Position numbers and translations under genes: made by a program
Shown: one piece after another, positions 53,531-63,064 of the stretch
How positions within the stretch are numbered: position 1 is the stretch's first letter
Layout: each line of letters starts with the position of its first letter
Assembly (NCBI RefSeq): GCF_009688945.1
Contig: NZ_AP021874.1
Coordinates: forward strand, 1,736,001 to 1,800,000
From: Desulfosarcina alkanivorans
GTDB taxonomy: Bacteria > Desulfobacterota > Desulfobacteria > Desulfobacterales > Desulfosarcinaceae
Direction: 5' to 3'
Length of the DNA stretch: 64,000 bases
The notes under the pieces: generated by a model
Told to the model about the DNA's origin: nothing
Seen by the model: only the letters and a program-made list of their open reading frames with translations
Databases searched by the model: none

Positions 53531-55543
53531 TTATTTCTTTTCAGCAGCAGCCTTAACCAGACTGTCGATATAGGCGCGTTCATGGTAATAGCCAATTAGA
53601 TACGAACCGTTCAGCGGCGTATCTTTTTCGTAATCACCCGTTGTAAATTGATTCATCACCGCTTGAATTTCATTAAACGCAAATCCACCTTTTACAGTTT
53701 GAATATACGGATTGAGGCAACCGTGAATGGTTTGCCACGTTCTGAACGGACGCTGGACAAATGCTTGCATATGCCGAATCGCAGCGGTAACAACACGGGG
53801 GTTATCCTTTTTGTATAGGGCGTATTCCTCCAGTTTGTCCGCCGCACCAAGCAGTCTGCCATAAAGGTAATCACGGCCGGTTCTGTCGAGTTCAATGCTC
53901 AATTTGTAGTCCTCCTCGTTGCGTTGTTTAAAATCCTTGCGCACCAGCGCACATACCGTAGATGCGATTTGCTCATAACCATTACGGTCAAATTTACCAT
54001 TCCTTTTAATTGCCAACGGATTGGCGGCCCGCCGAATAGCCGCCACCACATAATCTTTAGGCAAAAACGCTCCGTCAAAAACACAGCGGAGCAACCGTTC
54101 CCGTGCCGCTTTTTTGATCTTTGTATAGCTCTCATCCTTACCGCCTCTTGGCTTGCCGTAAACCGCCTCGATGATTTTATCCACGGACGGCGCGCCGATA
54201 TAGGGAACATATTTCTCATCAACTTTTTCCCAAAACTTTTGATGCCATTTAATGGAGCTATGCCAGTCGGCGACTCTTTCAAGATATTCGTTTCTGTCCA
54301 GTTCGCGGTAAAATGTAATAGACAATCGACCTGATTTATCGCTAACAGCATCCAGCGCAATCACCGCAGTTTTGGCATGTTGCTTCAACGCCTGACTGTG
54401 TCCAAATCCGCCAAGGGAACTCCTCAGGGCATCCGCATAATCAAATCCCGTTTCGGCGCGAAGGTCGATTTGAATATCGCTTTCCGTTTTAACCGATGAT
54501 CCTTTCAGAACAGCCAAAATACTTTCGTCTTCAATCGGAGGCGCCAAGAGTTTTTCCATGGAGCCAATCGTAAAGGACAAAATCACCTGCTCGCCACAAC
54601 CACATCCCCGATCATTGATGAGATATCGCAAAAACTGGTGCGCTTTCTGAGAAGCGTTGTAACCAATGGATACGGCCTCGGAGGGTTCGCTGAATTTCCC
54701 TCGAAACGTGTAATTCGTTTTATCATTACCGGAAATAAGCTTTGCATTAGCAGAAACACTGGATATCTTTTTGGGGTGAAAAGTGGCAGCCGGTTCTTTC
54801 TTGCCAGTAATATAATCCAACGATTTCAAGCTGTTTTTTACAGAGAAATAATATTGATGCCACGCACTGAAAAACGTGTCCTCTTCCCAAACTTTTGTTT
54901 GCTGATTACCGGGTATTTCTACTTGGAAAACAACATTTACATTATCTTTTAATTTCATGTCTTTCAGGTCAGTGGCGACTTTTCGTTTGGAAATATATTT
55001 ATAAATTGCTTTAACCTGTTCTGTTGCAAACGAAGATTTGGCGAAACTTTCCAGTTGCTCTAAATAAGTTTCTAATTTTTCCCAACTCCTTTTCAGCTTT
55101 TCAACGCGGTTTTTATAGTTTTTCCATAGTTTATAATATGTAGAAGACTTTTTACTTTTTTTTATCTTTTTTTCATGGTCTTGGATAAAATTTAGATGGT
55201 TCGATAATACACTTAAATTTCGTGGGTATTTTCCAGGTAAGCCTTTAAAATACCCGTATTGGTCAAACATCGGGTAAGGAATTATTGATGTACTGGTTCT
55301 TTTCAAACTTTCTTCAGATGTGGGTATCGTGATATTGACAAGAGGATTCCCGGGGTCTTTTCTGGTTGGTTTTTTCTTTTTTTCGATTTTATCGTAACCA
55401 ACAAAGTTCCCGTCACCATCAATAAGTATAACGGCAATAATATCGTTGTTGTTGGAAATGGATGTCGTCGAAAGCGGATACGTTTTTTTCAACGCATCAG
55501 CATTCTTGTCGTAACTGACCGCTAAATGTTGCCAGAATCCCAT
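53531..55543 (-). CDS. cas8c: Type I-C Cascade large subunit Cas8c (Csd1)
   Basis: The 670-residue protein fits Csd1 (usually 580-650) at the long end: it starts MGFWQHLAVSYDKNADALKKTYPLSTTS and has IAVILIDGDGNFVGYDKI, SIGYNASQKAHQFLRYLINDRGCGCGEQVILSF and a small-subunit-like C-terminus (YLYGRLLGAADKLEEYAL; GSYLIGYYHERAYI). It recognises the PAM; an internal start encodes Cas11c in other I-C systems. Codon use is AT-rich. It lies 2 nt after cas5. Confidence 0.95.
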   Translation of the reverse strand: MGFWQHLAVSYDKNADALKKTYPLSTTSISNNNDIIAVILIDGDGNFVGYDKIEKKKKPTRKDPGNPLVNITIPTSEESLKRTSTSIIPYPMFDQYGYFKGLPGKYPRNLSVLSNHLNFIQDHEKKIKKSKKSSTYYKLWKNYKNRVEKLKRSWEKLETYLEQLESFAKSSFATEQVKAIYKYISKRKVATDLKDMKLKDNVNVVFQVEIPGNQQTKVWEEDTFFSAWHQYYFSVKNSLKSLDYITGKKEPAATFHPKKISSVSANAKLISGNDKTNYTFRGKFSEPSEAVSIGYNASQKAHQFLRYLINDRGCGCGEQVILSFTIGSMEKLLAPPIEDESILAVLKGSSVKTESDIQIDLRAETGFDYADALRSSLGGFGHSQALKQHAKTAVIALDAVSDKSGRLSITFYRELDRNEYLERVADWHSSIKWHQKFWEKVDEKYVPYIGAPSVDKIIEAVYGKPRGGKDESYTKIKKAARERLLRCVFDGAFLPKDYVVAAIRRAANPLAIKRNGKFDRNGYEQIASTVCALVRKDFKQRNEEDYKLSIELDRTGRDYLYGRLLGAADKLEEYALYKKDNPRVVTAAIRHMQAFVQRPFRTWQTIHGCLNPYIQTVKGGFAFNEIQAVMNQFTTGDYEKDTPLNGSYLIGYYHERAYIDSLVKAAAEKK

Positions 55544-55545
55544 GA

Positions 55546-56286
55546 TTATTCCTCCTCCAACAAATCCGCCACGGAAAGATCATCATCGACAAATGAAAAG
55601 TTCCGGCCTTTCTCGAATTCTTTTGCCGTCATTTTACGGATAAAACGTCGCATGGAAGAATCACAATTTTTCGGCATTGGAAACTCGATGATGCCGTCTA
55701 TCATCTTCGGCCTCCACAGACGAACCACCAGTTCACCTTTTCCGGTTTCATCGGGATAGTCATATCCGTGAAACATCACACCGAAATCGAGTTGCCCATA
55801 TTTTTCGTAAAAACATTCGCCTTCTTTGCCGAAAACACAAGGTTCGACATAGCCTTGACATTCTCGCGTACCGAAAAAAATATCCCGTCGCCCGCCTTTT
55901 TTGATGCTGCGTCTGGCGATGTTGTGATGTTTGTGTTCGTTGCGATCATCGAAAAGTTCTTTTCGGTGTTCGTTCCATTCGAAATGAGCAAGAACCTGAT
56001 ACTCCACATCCCGCAAGTAGGTGTAGTAGGAAAGGTCGTTGCCACCGCTCATTTTAATCGGCTTGATTCCCTTGGACTCGGTTTGAATCTTTTTCATTAC
56101 CCGAACGGCATCGATGTACCAGATAAAAGTCGGCTTCCAGTAAACGCTTTCAAGAATGCCTTTGAGTGCCTGATAGGTCGGAATCTGGTAGGAAAATTTC
56201 TCACCGCCTACTCTTGTAACGGGATCGGCAAACATCGCATATCGCCCCGATATTTTAAATTCCACAGAGTTGCGTTTTTTGTTCAT
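55546..56286 (-). CDS. cas5: Type I-C Cas5 (Cas5d) pre-crRNA endonuclease
   Basis: The 246-residue product has SVEFKISGRYAMFADPVTRVGGEKFSYQIPTYQALKGILESVYWKPTFIW, the Cas5d signature, and RECQGYVEPCVFG. In type I-C systems lacking Cas6, Cas5d cuts the repeat stem to produce crRNAs; no cas6 is present here. A TTTGATTTACG-type AT-rich gap of 22 nt separates it from cas3. Confidence 0.96.
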   Translation of the reverse strand: MNKKRNSVEFKISGRYAMFADPVTRVGGEKFSYQIPTYQALKGILESVYWKPTFIWYIDAVRVMKKIQTESKGIKPIKMSGGNDLSYYTYLRDVEYQVLAHFEWNEHRKELFDDRNEHKHHNIARRSIKKGGRRDIFFGTRECQGYVEPCVFGKEGECFYEKYGQLDFGVMFHGYDYPDETGKGELVVRLWRPKMIDGIIEFPMPKNCDSSMRRFIRKMTAKEFEKGRNFSFVDDDLSVADLLEEE

Positions 56287-56308
56287 CTGGCACCTCTATC
56301 CTTTTGAT

Positions 56309-58654
56309 TTACGCATTTAAAAAAGAAAACATAGCTTCGCGTTTCAACCCCTGCTCTTCCGCGTCGTAGTAATCCGGACTCAACAAGTAAAACGTGCCAT
56401 CCACGAGACTGGCCCCCTTTTTGATTTCATCCAGACAATTTGAATAGATGGAGACCGTATATTTCTGCATTTGCTTCAAGATGCGCATTTTTTCCTTCGG
56501 TTCATGACTGCGTTGGAATTCATCTACAAGTTTCAGAGCCTCGCCATAGGGCACAACCACACCGGTCTGGATACCGTCAATCACGGAAAATTCGTCCGCC
56601 GCAGTTTGAAAAGCACAAGGCAGTCCCTTGTAATCCCTGTTGTTGCGGTTCCGGTAAGCAACCGCTCCCAAAGAATTCTTGTTGAGCAAGTTATAGATCG
56701 TTGTTTTATCATCCTTTGTTTTGTAATCCATTTTGCCTACGTTTTTCCCTTTTTGCTGGTCGAAAAAGTAATACTGATAAAACAAATTGATCACCTCATC
56801 ACTCAGCAAATTACCATCCCGTTTTTCACGGAATACTCTTGCCGTAACATCCTTGCCGTCCTTAATTTCCGGTAAGCGCGAAAGCTTTTCATCCTGGATA
56901 TCGACGACAAAGACCGGCTGCGGTGTTGGATTCTCTTTGTTGCGGTTGCAGCGTCCAGCCGCCTGGATAATGCTGTCCATACCTGCCTGAGCCCGGATCA
57001 CACAGTCAAACGACACATCCACGCCCGCTTCAATCAGTTGCGTACTGACGCATAACGTCACTTGCTTTGTTTTAGGGGATAGGTTTTCCCGTAATCGCTC
57101 AAGGACATTCAAACGGTGAGCAGGACAAAGGTCGGTCGTCAAAAACGCTTTCTCGCATTCAATCGACCGGCACTCTTCATACATTTTGCGAGCATCACTT
57201 TTTGTGTTCAGGATAACAAGTGTGCTCTTTTCCTGTTCAATCTGTTTTCTTACCATCTCCGCGATCTGCTCGTGATCCCTTGCCGGCTGAGTTTTATTCT
57301 CAATGTAGACTCGCTCAAAAACTTCCAATTCACCCTGTGTGATACTGACAATATCCGGTTTGCCAGATAACAATATCGGACGCTCCGCCTTATGAAGGTG
57401 CGGCTGTGTGGCTGTACACAGTAGGATGGTTGATCTTCCGAAGGTTTGCAGAAAATTCACAGCATCATTGAATAGATGAGTGCATTTTATCGGAAGAGCC
57501 TGGATTTCGTCAAAAATCAGAACCGCTTCCGACATATTATGAAATTTTCGGAGCTTGGACGCTTTGTTGCTGTAGATTGATTCAAGAAATTGAACCATTG
57601 TGGTTAAAATAATTGGACTGTCCCAACGGGAAGTCAGCAGACGGTATTGTTCTTCGGCGTCATCCTCGTGCGGCGGTTCGATGTTTGAATGATGTTCTAA
57701 AATTAACTCATCCGTTTTTCGATACGCTTCACATTTCTTCCGTTCTTCCTCACTTTTCTTACACTGTTTACTTTTATCACATCCTGCTAAAGCGCACCTA
57801 ATTGTCGTTGCCGTTTGATCAAGAATCGACAAATAAGGAATAACATAAATGATGCGTTTAAGCTTATGCTCCTTGGCGTGTTCCAAAGCGAACCGCAGGC
57901 TCGACAATGTCTTGCCTCCACCGGTTGGAACAGACAAAGTATAAATTCCCTTATCTCGGCCGCCTCCTTGCTTGCACTGTTCAGAAATGCTTTTGCGAAC
58001 TTCATCAATATCACCATCACCAGAAAAAGAACCAAGATAGTTTTCTATTTGTTGAATCAAATTTTCCCAATCCGGCACAGCATTATCAATTTCCAAGCCG
58101 GCGCTGTTGCATCTATCCGCATCTACAAGGCAAGAATAAACGGCTTTCGTAAAAAAATGCAGCATAAAGAACGGGTTTATTTTTTTCGTTTGGCATTTTT
58201 GGCAGAAGCCACGAATTTCCGCCTCCAATTCGGTTTCATTGATGCGGGGACTAAAATTTTTGACCGCTTCTTCATAATGGAGTTTATCTTCGCTTTTATC
58301 GGTCCTGACGGACAAAGTTCTTTCACCATCGGTAATGCTGTCGAACAACCCGCCGTGATGGGTTGCGATGACATTACCGATGATATCCGCAAGCAGGTGG
58401 TCATTGATTTTTTCTTCAACAAACTTCGCTCCTTGTAGGGCATGGATAACTTCGCCACGCTGTACTTTATCGCCCCGCAGGCTACGTTCCAGATAATCCT
58501 GAAAAGCCTGCGTGTATTTCCCTAAATCGTGCAACAAGCCGGCTAAGTATGCAGTATTTTCACAACCAAAAACACTGGCGAATACTCTTGCAAGATTTGC
58601 CGTATTTGTGATGTGTTCAGAAATCGTCTGATTTTTACGTGCGAAATAAATCAT
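56309..58654 (-). CDS. cas3: CRISPR-associated helicase/nuclease Cas3
   Basis: The 781-residue protein combines an HD nuclease (YLAGLLHDLGKYTQAFQDYLE, His42-Asp43; ATHHGG further on) with a superfamily 2 helicase: Walker A SVPTGGGKTLSSL, a DEAH-type box as FDEIQALP, LTTMVQFLESIYSN, and motif VI (VIRAQAGMDSIIQAAGRCNR). It unwinds and degrades DNA marked by Cascade. It is the first gene of the cas operon. No strong Shine-Dalgarno precedes the ATG. Confidence 0.97.
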   Translation of the reverse strand: MIYFARKNQTISEHITNTANLARVFASVFGCENTAYLAGLLHDLGKYTQAFQDYLERSLRGDKVQRGEVIHALQGAKFVEEKINDHLLADIIGNVIATHHGGLFDSITDGERTLSVRTDKSEDKLHYEEAVKNFSPRINETELEAEIRGFCQKCQTKKINPFFMLHFFTKAVYSCLVDADRCNSAGLEIDNAVPDWENLIQQIENYLGSFSGDGDIDEVRKSISEQCKQGGGRDKGIYTLSVPTGGGKTLSSLRFALEHAKEHKLKRIIYVIPYLSILDQTATTIRCALAGCDKSKQCKKSEEERKKCEAYRKTDELILEHHSNIEPPHEDDAEEQYRLLTSRWDSPIILTTMVQFLESIYSNKASKLRKFHNMSEAVLIFDEIQALPIKCTHLFNDAVNFLQTFGRSTILLCTATQPHLHKAERPILLSGKPDIVSITQGELEVFERVYIENKTQPARDHEQIAEMVRKQIEQEKSTLVILNTKSDARKMYEECRSIECEKAFLTTDLCPAHRLNVLERLRENLSPKTKQVTLCVSTQLIEAGVDVSFDCVIRAQAGMDSIIQAAGRCNRNKENPTPQPVFVVDIQDEKLSRLPEIKDGKDVTARVFREKRDGNLLSDEVINLFYQYYFFDQQKGKNVGKMDYKTKDDKTTIYNLLNKNSLGAVAYRNRNNRDYKGLPCAFQTAADEFSVIDGIQTGVVVPYGEALKLVDEFQRSHEPKEKMRILKQMQKYTVSIYSNCLDEIKKGASLVDGTFYLLSPDYYDAEEQGLKREAMFSFLNA

Positions 58655-58754
58655 ATTTATTGCAGTCCAAGTTGATATCTTTAAAACCGTTTCAGCAAGG
58701 CACGTAATGGTGAAAAGACTCCCGCGTTTTACCGAGGTTGTGAAAGCTTCTGTA

Positions 58755-59087
58755 TTATCGACCCTGTTCCCTCACATTCCCCTCAAACCAATCATCACAC
58801 CCCTCCCCCGGCTCTCGATAAAGCCCCGCCTCTGAAACGGACCATGAGTCCATAATATACCGACTTCCAACACGGTTAGGATGGCGGCAATACCCAGACG
58901 GCGGGCCGTCCAGCATGGCCGTGTGGCGTGGCGGCACATAGTGGCGGCAGTTGGCGCAGCAGCGGAAACGGGCATCCGGGTTTGGACCGGCCTTGGCGCG
59001 GCCGGCGAAAAGCGCTGCCAGCGGACTGGAAAAAAACGCCTTGAGCAGGTTTCTGCGTGAAAAACGAACTGTCTTGATTGGTTGCAT
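58755..59087 (-). CDS. Tat-signal Cys-rich protein, HiPIP-like spacing
   Basis: From the ATG at 59087 the frame encodes 110 residues with a twin-arginine signal (FSRRNLLKAFFSSPLAALFAGRAKA). The mature part has CCANCRHYVP, GYCRHPNRVG and GCDDWF. This C-x2-C ... C ... C spacing resembles high-potential iron-sulfur proteins, but the family is not certain. The longer frame to 59171 reads through a repeated proline-glutamine stretch that looks like low-complexity intergenic DNA. It would be exported folded with its cofactor. Confidence 0.6.
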   Translation of the reverse strand: MQPIKTVRFSRRNLLKAFFSSPLAALFAGRAKAGPNPDARFRCCANCRHYVPPRHTAMLDGPPSGYCRHPNRVGSRYIMDSWSVSEAGLYREPGEGCDDWFEGNVREQGR

Positions 59088-59159
59088 TGGTTGAATCGGT
59101 TGAACGGGTTCGATTGGTTTGAAGGGCAGAATACCGTCTATCCAAAAGCCTACAGACTT

Positions 59160-59461
59160 CAGCCTCCCCACCTGTTGTCCACCGCCGCCAGCCTATCCAC
59201 CTGGTTTCTCCACTGTTAACTGTTCACCGTTCACCGTCCACATCACCTCGGCTACCTTCATATCAAAGGTGGTCGGTCAAAACGTGTCATAGGTGATAAA
59301 AAAAACGGTTCGCTGGTTTCGTTAGTTTGATTGACTAAAAAGACAGAATACCTTCCGCCCTGACAGCCTACAGCCTTCAACCTAACCACCTGGCTTCTCC
59401 ACCTTCCACCTTCCACCTCCCACCTTCCACCTTCAACCTTCAGCCTATCAGCTACGAGCTA
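59160..59461. repeat. Low-complexity intergenic tract (TTCACC/CCACCTT type)
   Basis: This tract is built from short near-repeats such as TTCACCGTTCACCG and CCACCTTCCACC. Similar tracts occur at about 16535-16600, 17090-17125, 60725-60800, 61385-61440 and 63335-63385, always between genes. Confidence 0.6.
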
Positions 59462-60436
59462 TCAGCTTTGAGCTAAGTACATCTCCCCCATCCGCCGAAC
59501 CTCCTCCCGGATCTCGGCCCTCAACGCCTCCGGCGCCACCACGACCACGTCGGCGCCGAACTGGAGAATTTTCATCCTGATTTCGCGGAAATCGGCCACG
59601 GGCAGGCGCAGTTCCAGGCTGCCGTCGTCAAGGGGAACCATCCGCTGGGCCGGATGCCAGTCCTGTTCGCGGACCCACCGGGCGCGGAAGGGGGTGAAGC
59701 GCAGGATGACATCAACGGCCCGGCCGCCCTGGAAAATGCCGAATGCCCCCTCCACCCGATGCCGCCATTGTTCTGCAGGACGGGGGGTGAAGGTCTCCCG
59801 GGTATCCGTTACCCGGTCCATGCGGGCCAGGTAGAACTTGCGCCACCGGTCCCTCAGCAGGCAGCGGCCCACCAGCACCCATGAGGCGTTGTAGTACTGC
59901 AGGTGGTGGGGTTCCACGGTGCGCGTCGTGGTGTTGCCGGTTGCCGGCGAACGGTAGGTGAAGCGCAGGCGCCTGGATGCAATCAGGCATTGCGATATGC
60001 GGTGGAAGGTACGGGCGTCAACCGGTGCATGGCCGGTCCAGGCGGCGGAGAACAGCCGGTCGATGGTACCGGCGTCCAATCCCAGCCCCCCCGCCTCGAC
60101 CGCCAGCTTGCGGCTGAAACGGCCGATATCCCGGCTGATAAATCCGCCCGAGGTGGACGACAGCAGGCTGCGCGCCAGGAGCAGGGCCAGGATCTCCTCC
60201 TGGCCGACCTGGAAATGGGGCAGTTCAAACGAGTCGTCCCGGTAATAATAGCCTCTTTCCGAAGGGTGGTATTCCAGGGGGGCACCGAAGCGGTCACGCA
60301 TGGCCTCGATGCAGCGCTGGGCGGTTTTCGGGGACAGCTCGAACCGTTCGGCCAGTTTGGTCGCGTTGGGGTATCGACGGCGCCTGGCCTGGTCGTCGAA
60401 CCAGAACATGCGCTCCAGGGTGGCGATGGTCGGCAT
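59462..60436 (-). CDS. WYL-domain transcriptional regulator
   Basis: The 324-residue protein has an N-terminal helix-turn-helix (YPNATKLAERFELSPKTAQRCIEAMRDRFGAPLEYHPSERGYYYRD), a WYL domain (RLRFTYRSPATGNTTTRTVEPHHLQYYNASWVLVGRCLLRDRWRKFYLARMDRV) and a WCX-type C-terminus. Such regulators respond to nucleic acids or nucleotides and often sit beside defence systems. Here it is about 0.8 kb from cas3 and on the same strand, so a link to the CRISPR locus is possible but unproved. Confidence 0.9.
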   Translation of the reverse strand: MPTIATLERMFWFDDQARRRRYPNATKLAERFELSPKTAQRCIEAMRDRFGAPLEYHPSERGYYYRDDSFELPHFQVGQEEILALLLARSLLSSTSGGFISRDIGRFSRKLAVEAGGLGLDAGTIDRLFSAAWTGHAPVDARTFHRISQCLIASRRLRFTYRSPATGNTTTRTVEPHHLQYYNASWVLVGRCLLRDRWRKFYLARMDRVTDTRETFTPRPAEQWRHRVEGAFGIFQGGRAVDVILRFTPFRARWVREQDWHPAQRMVPLDDGSLELRLPVADFREIRMKILQFGADVVVVAPEALRAEIREEVRRMGEMYLAQS

Positions 60437-60820
60437 GGCCGCTGCCCCGCTTGCTGGGTAGTGAGAAAATTACATGGAACGGAAAGGGAAGACAAGGTGC
60501 AGGTTAACGGATGAATAATGAGGAATCAAGGCCTTTTTGGGTTAATACTTAAAATTGGCCTTGAATTAAGGGATTGGACCCAATGGTGAACGGCGATGCG
60601 TGAACAATAAAAGGAAACGGTACCCCTTAACCTGAGAATCCGGGATCATTCCCAATATTTTGACTGCGTCCCCTCGCCCCTTTGGGGGAGAGGGACAGGG
60701 TGAGGGGGATATTACAATGGGGCACAGCTTCCACCTGTTGCCTCCACTTTCACCCTGACAGCCTACAGTCTACCCACCTGCTGTCCCCGCCTTCCACCTC
60801 CGATCGCAGGCGCTCCCGGA
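60437..60820. other. Intergenic region with repeats
   Basis: No gene is supported. It holds the G/C-rich inverted repeat at 60669-60708 and a low-complexity CCACCT-type tract at about 60725-60800. Confidence 0.5.
60669..60708. repeat. Interspersed GC-rich inverted repeat
   Basis: CCCCTCGCCCCTTTGGGGGA and the following AGAGGGACAGGGTGAGGGGG form a well-known type of dispersed intergenic repeat with CCCTC...GAGGG arms found in many proteobacteria. Confidence 0.6.
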
Positions 60821-61060
60821 TCAGCGCAGTTTTTCAGGCGTGTGGGTCAGCATGGCCGCGCCGGACGGCGGCGCCGCGTCGAATTGCGCCTGCCGGCACT
60901 TCTGCCGCGCCTGGCGGGAGATGGTGACCCGGTCCACCACGCCGAAGTCCGGCTGCTTCTGGGATTCGGGATCACCGGCTGACGGGCCGGGTCTACGGAT
61001 TCGGCCGACAGGAAGAATTATCTGGTTGTCGACAACAATATAGGGGATTGGATCGGTCAT
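60821..61060 (-). CDS. Small hypothetical protein, 79 residues
   Basis: The frame encodes PYIVVDNQIILPVGRIRR and ends with DRVTISRQARQKCRQAQFDAA plus a short tail. The DRVTISxxAR element resembles short uncharacterised proteins of sulfate reducers. A GGAG lies immediately before the ATG, closer than usual. Function unknown. Confidence 0.45.
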   Translation of the reverse strand: MTDPIPYIVVDNQIILPVGRIRRPGPSAGDPESQKQPDFGVVDRVTISRQARQKCRQAQFDAAPPSGAAMLTHTPEKLR

Positions 61061-61441
61061 CTCCGTATCTTCCGTTTGCTACGGCAAGTCTTACATTTTC
61101 ACCTGAACCCGAAGATCTTTTATAGTGGCCGCGTTGAGGATAACTGCCCCACCGATCCGACAGGATGGCTCCGGTATGCGGCATCTTAGATTGAACCCTG
61201 CCTGCTGGTTGGACGGGTCTGTGTATGGTTGAAATGCAAAAGCCATGCTCATTTGCACCTTTTTCAGGATTCGGATGAATGCTCATTGAATTCTGACAGA
61301 TAGCAGGCACGCCGGAGAACCCGACACCACAATGTGATAGCGATTTTTTTTCCGATTAAGGTCCTGATACCATATATTCTTTTAGGGTTCTCAGTTCCGT
61401 GTTCACTGTTCACCGCTCTCTATTCACCGTTCACTGTTATT
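61061..61441. other. Intergenic region
   Basis: No gene is supported. The last 55 bases (about 61385-61440) are a TTCACTGTTCACCG-type low-complexity tract. Confidence 0.4.
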
Positions 61442-62008
61442 CTACCCGACCAGCGATCGCGCCAGGGCCACGGCCTTCTCCTTTTCCACATCGGAAAACG
61501 CGGAAGGATCGCTGCACCCGGCCAGGTACAGGCCGCCCTGTTTTCTGGCCAGCAGAAAGTCGGCAAATCGTTCGAAGGCGGTGAACATGCCTTCGGCATT
61601 TTGCTCGAAGGCGTCCCCGCCCGTGACCAGCAGCCCCACGCGCTTGCCTTCCATCAAAGAGGTATGGCCGGGCTTGTGGTAATTGGTGACCAGGGAAAAG
61701 CAGCGGTCGATCAGCAGCTTCATCTGGGCCGGAAAGCCCCAGAAATAGATCGGCGAAGCGAACAGCACCCCGTCGGACAGGATCATCCGTTCCATGACAT
61801 CCAGGGCCTCGTCCTTTTGAACGCAGGCGATCTCATCGGGGTTCTCACGGCATTTGGCACACCCCAGGCAACCATGGATGGACGTGTTGTTGAGATGGAT
61901 CCGCGCCACCTCGTGGCCCAGGGATTCGAGTTCTGCTTCTATCCATCCCAGAGCGGTTCCCGTGTTGCCCTTCTTTTTGGCGCTGCCCAGCAGCGTGCAG
62001 ATCTTCAT
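61442..62008 (-). CDS. Flavodoxin-fold NADPH-dependent FMN reductase-type protein
   Basis: The 188-residue protein begins MKICTLLGSAKKKGNTGTALGWIEAEL, the FMN-binding loop, followed by a four-Cys region (GCLGCAKCRENPDEIACVQKDE) as in iron-sulfur flavoproteins, and DGVLFASPIYFWGFPAQMKLLIDR. It likely moves electrons to small quinone- or metal-type acceptors. AGGAGGATCAGCC precedes the ATG. It is a single gene. Confidence 0.9.
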   Translation of the reverse strand: MKICTLLGSAKKKGNTGTALGWIEAELESLGHEVARIHLNNTSIHGCLGCAKCRENPDEIACVQKDEALDVMERMILSDGVLFASPIYFWGFPAQMKLLIDRCFSLVTNYHKPGHTSLMEGKRVGLLVTGGDAFEQNAEGMFTAFERFADFLLARKQGGLYLAGCSDPSAFSDVEKEKAVALARSLVG

Positions 62009-62250
62009 GGCTGATCCTCCTGTTTTCAGTTTTCATCTTTTTTGCGATTGACCGTCAAACGACCTCCACCGTTTTCAGATGTCCAATCAATTGCTTTTAT
62101 GCGTTCCATCAAAGTTTGTGATGCGTATGAATCTGCGGATGGATTTGTGTTCCCGTTGTATGGAAAAGCGGCTTGCACGGGTGTTACCGCTTTTGGTCGG
62201 GCCTGTGAGCTTGCCTGTCCGCCGGGGGGCAGGCGTCCTGGGTTCTCACA

Positions 62251-62613
62251 TCAACAATTTAACCGCCCTTTACGCGTGTTCCAGATATTGATCACACCTT
62301 CCCGCCAACCATGCAAAAATGAATCATTATCGGCCCGCTTGAATCGTTGTGCTTCGCCGGGACATCGTTTTTCTATGAATGTAAAAAAAACATTGCGCAT
62401 GAATGCAAAGTAGTTGGTGTCATGGCGGGCATTGGGGCGCCGAAGAACATCTTTGATTTCCTGGGGGGAAGCACTGTTTATCCACTTTTTGGCAACCGCT
62501 TTTCCACTGTGGAATGCATTTTTCTTCAGTTCGGATTCACTTCCATTTTTTTCTTTTTCCTCGTTCTCAATCATCATTTTTTCTATTCTATACTTGTCAA
62601 TCAACTTAATCAT
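62251..62613 (-). CDS. Hypothetical protein, 120 residues
   Basis: The product has a charged N-terminus and a body with FHSGKAVAKKWINSASPQEIKDVLRRP and FLHGWREGVINIW. The repeated F-x2-G pattern is reminiscent of short mobile-element-type proteins, but no family was recognised. GAAGGTAATGAT precedes the ATG, which supports translation. It is AT-richer than the surroundings and may be acquired. Confidence 0.55.
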   Translation of the reverse strand: MIKLIDKYRIEKMMIENEEKEKNGSESELKKNAFHSGKAVAKKWINSASPQEIKDVLRRPNARHDTNYFAFMRNVFFTFIEKRCPGEAQRFKRADNDSFLHGWREGVINIWNTRKGRLNC

Positions 62614-62863
62614 ATCATTACCTTCAGTATATTATAATTCCGTTACCACACTTTTAAAGCCTCGCCGTCATCCCGGGCCTGATCCTGCCAGATGGGTGCC
62701 TTCTGACCGTCATTGTTGATATTCGCAGTTTGAAGCGAGCAAATTGACTTTCGCAGTCAGAGGGTCTTGAACCATTCCACGGAGAGGGGATGAAGGCCAA
62801 CCAGACAAAAAGGGCAACCCCACGATATCGAAAAGGATGCCCATTTTATTCGCTAAAACAAGG

Positions 62864-63064
62864 TTAAATCACTGTGACATTGCTAGCGGAAGGACCTTTA
62901 GGCCCCTGCTCGATTTCAAATGAAACCCGGTCGCCATCACTGAGCGATTTGAATCCGGTCGCATTGATGGCGGTATGATGGACAAACACATCCGCGCCGT
63001 CTTCCTGCTCAATGAATCCAAATCCTTTTGAGTCATTGAACCACTTAACTGTTCCATTGGTCAT
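62864..63064 (-). CDS. Cold-shock domain protein (CspA family)
   Basis: The 66-residue product is a textbook cold-shock protein: [31 protein letters not shown] with RNP1 (KGFGFI) and RNP2 (VFVHH) motifs, and [20 protein letters not shown]. It binds single-stranded nucleic acids as an RNA chaperone. AAAGGAGGACGCTATT precedes the ATG. The AT-rich 5' region may be a structured leader as in other csp genes. Confidence 0.97.
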   Translation of the reverse strand: MTNGTVKWFNDSKGFGFIEQEDGADVFVHHTAINATGFKSLSDGDRVSFEIEQGPKGPSASNVTVI

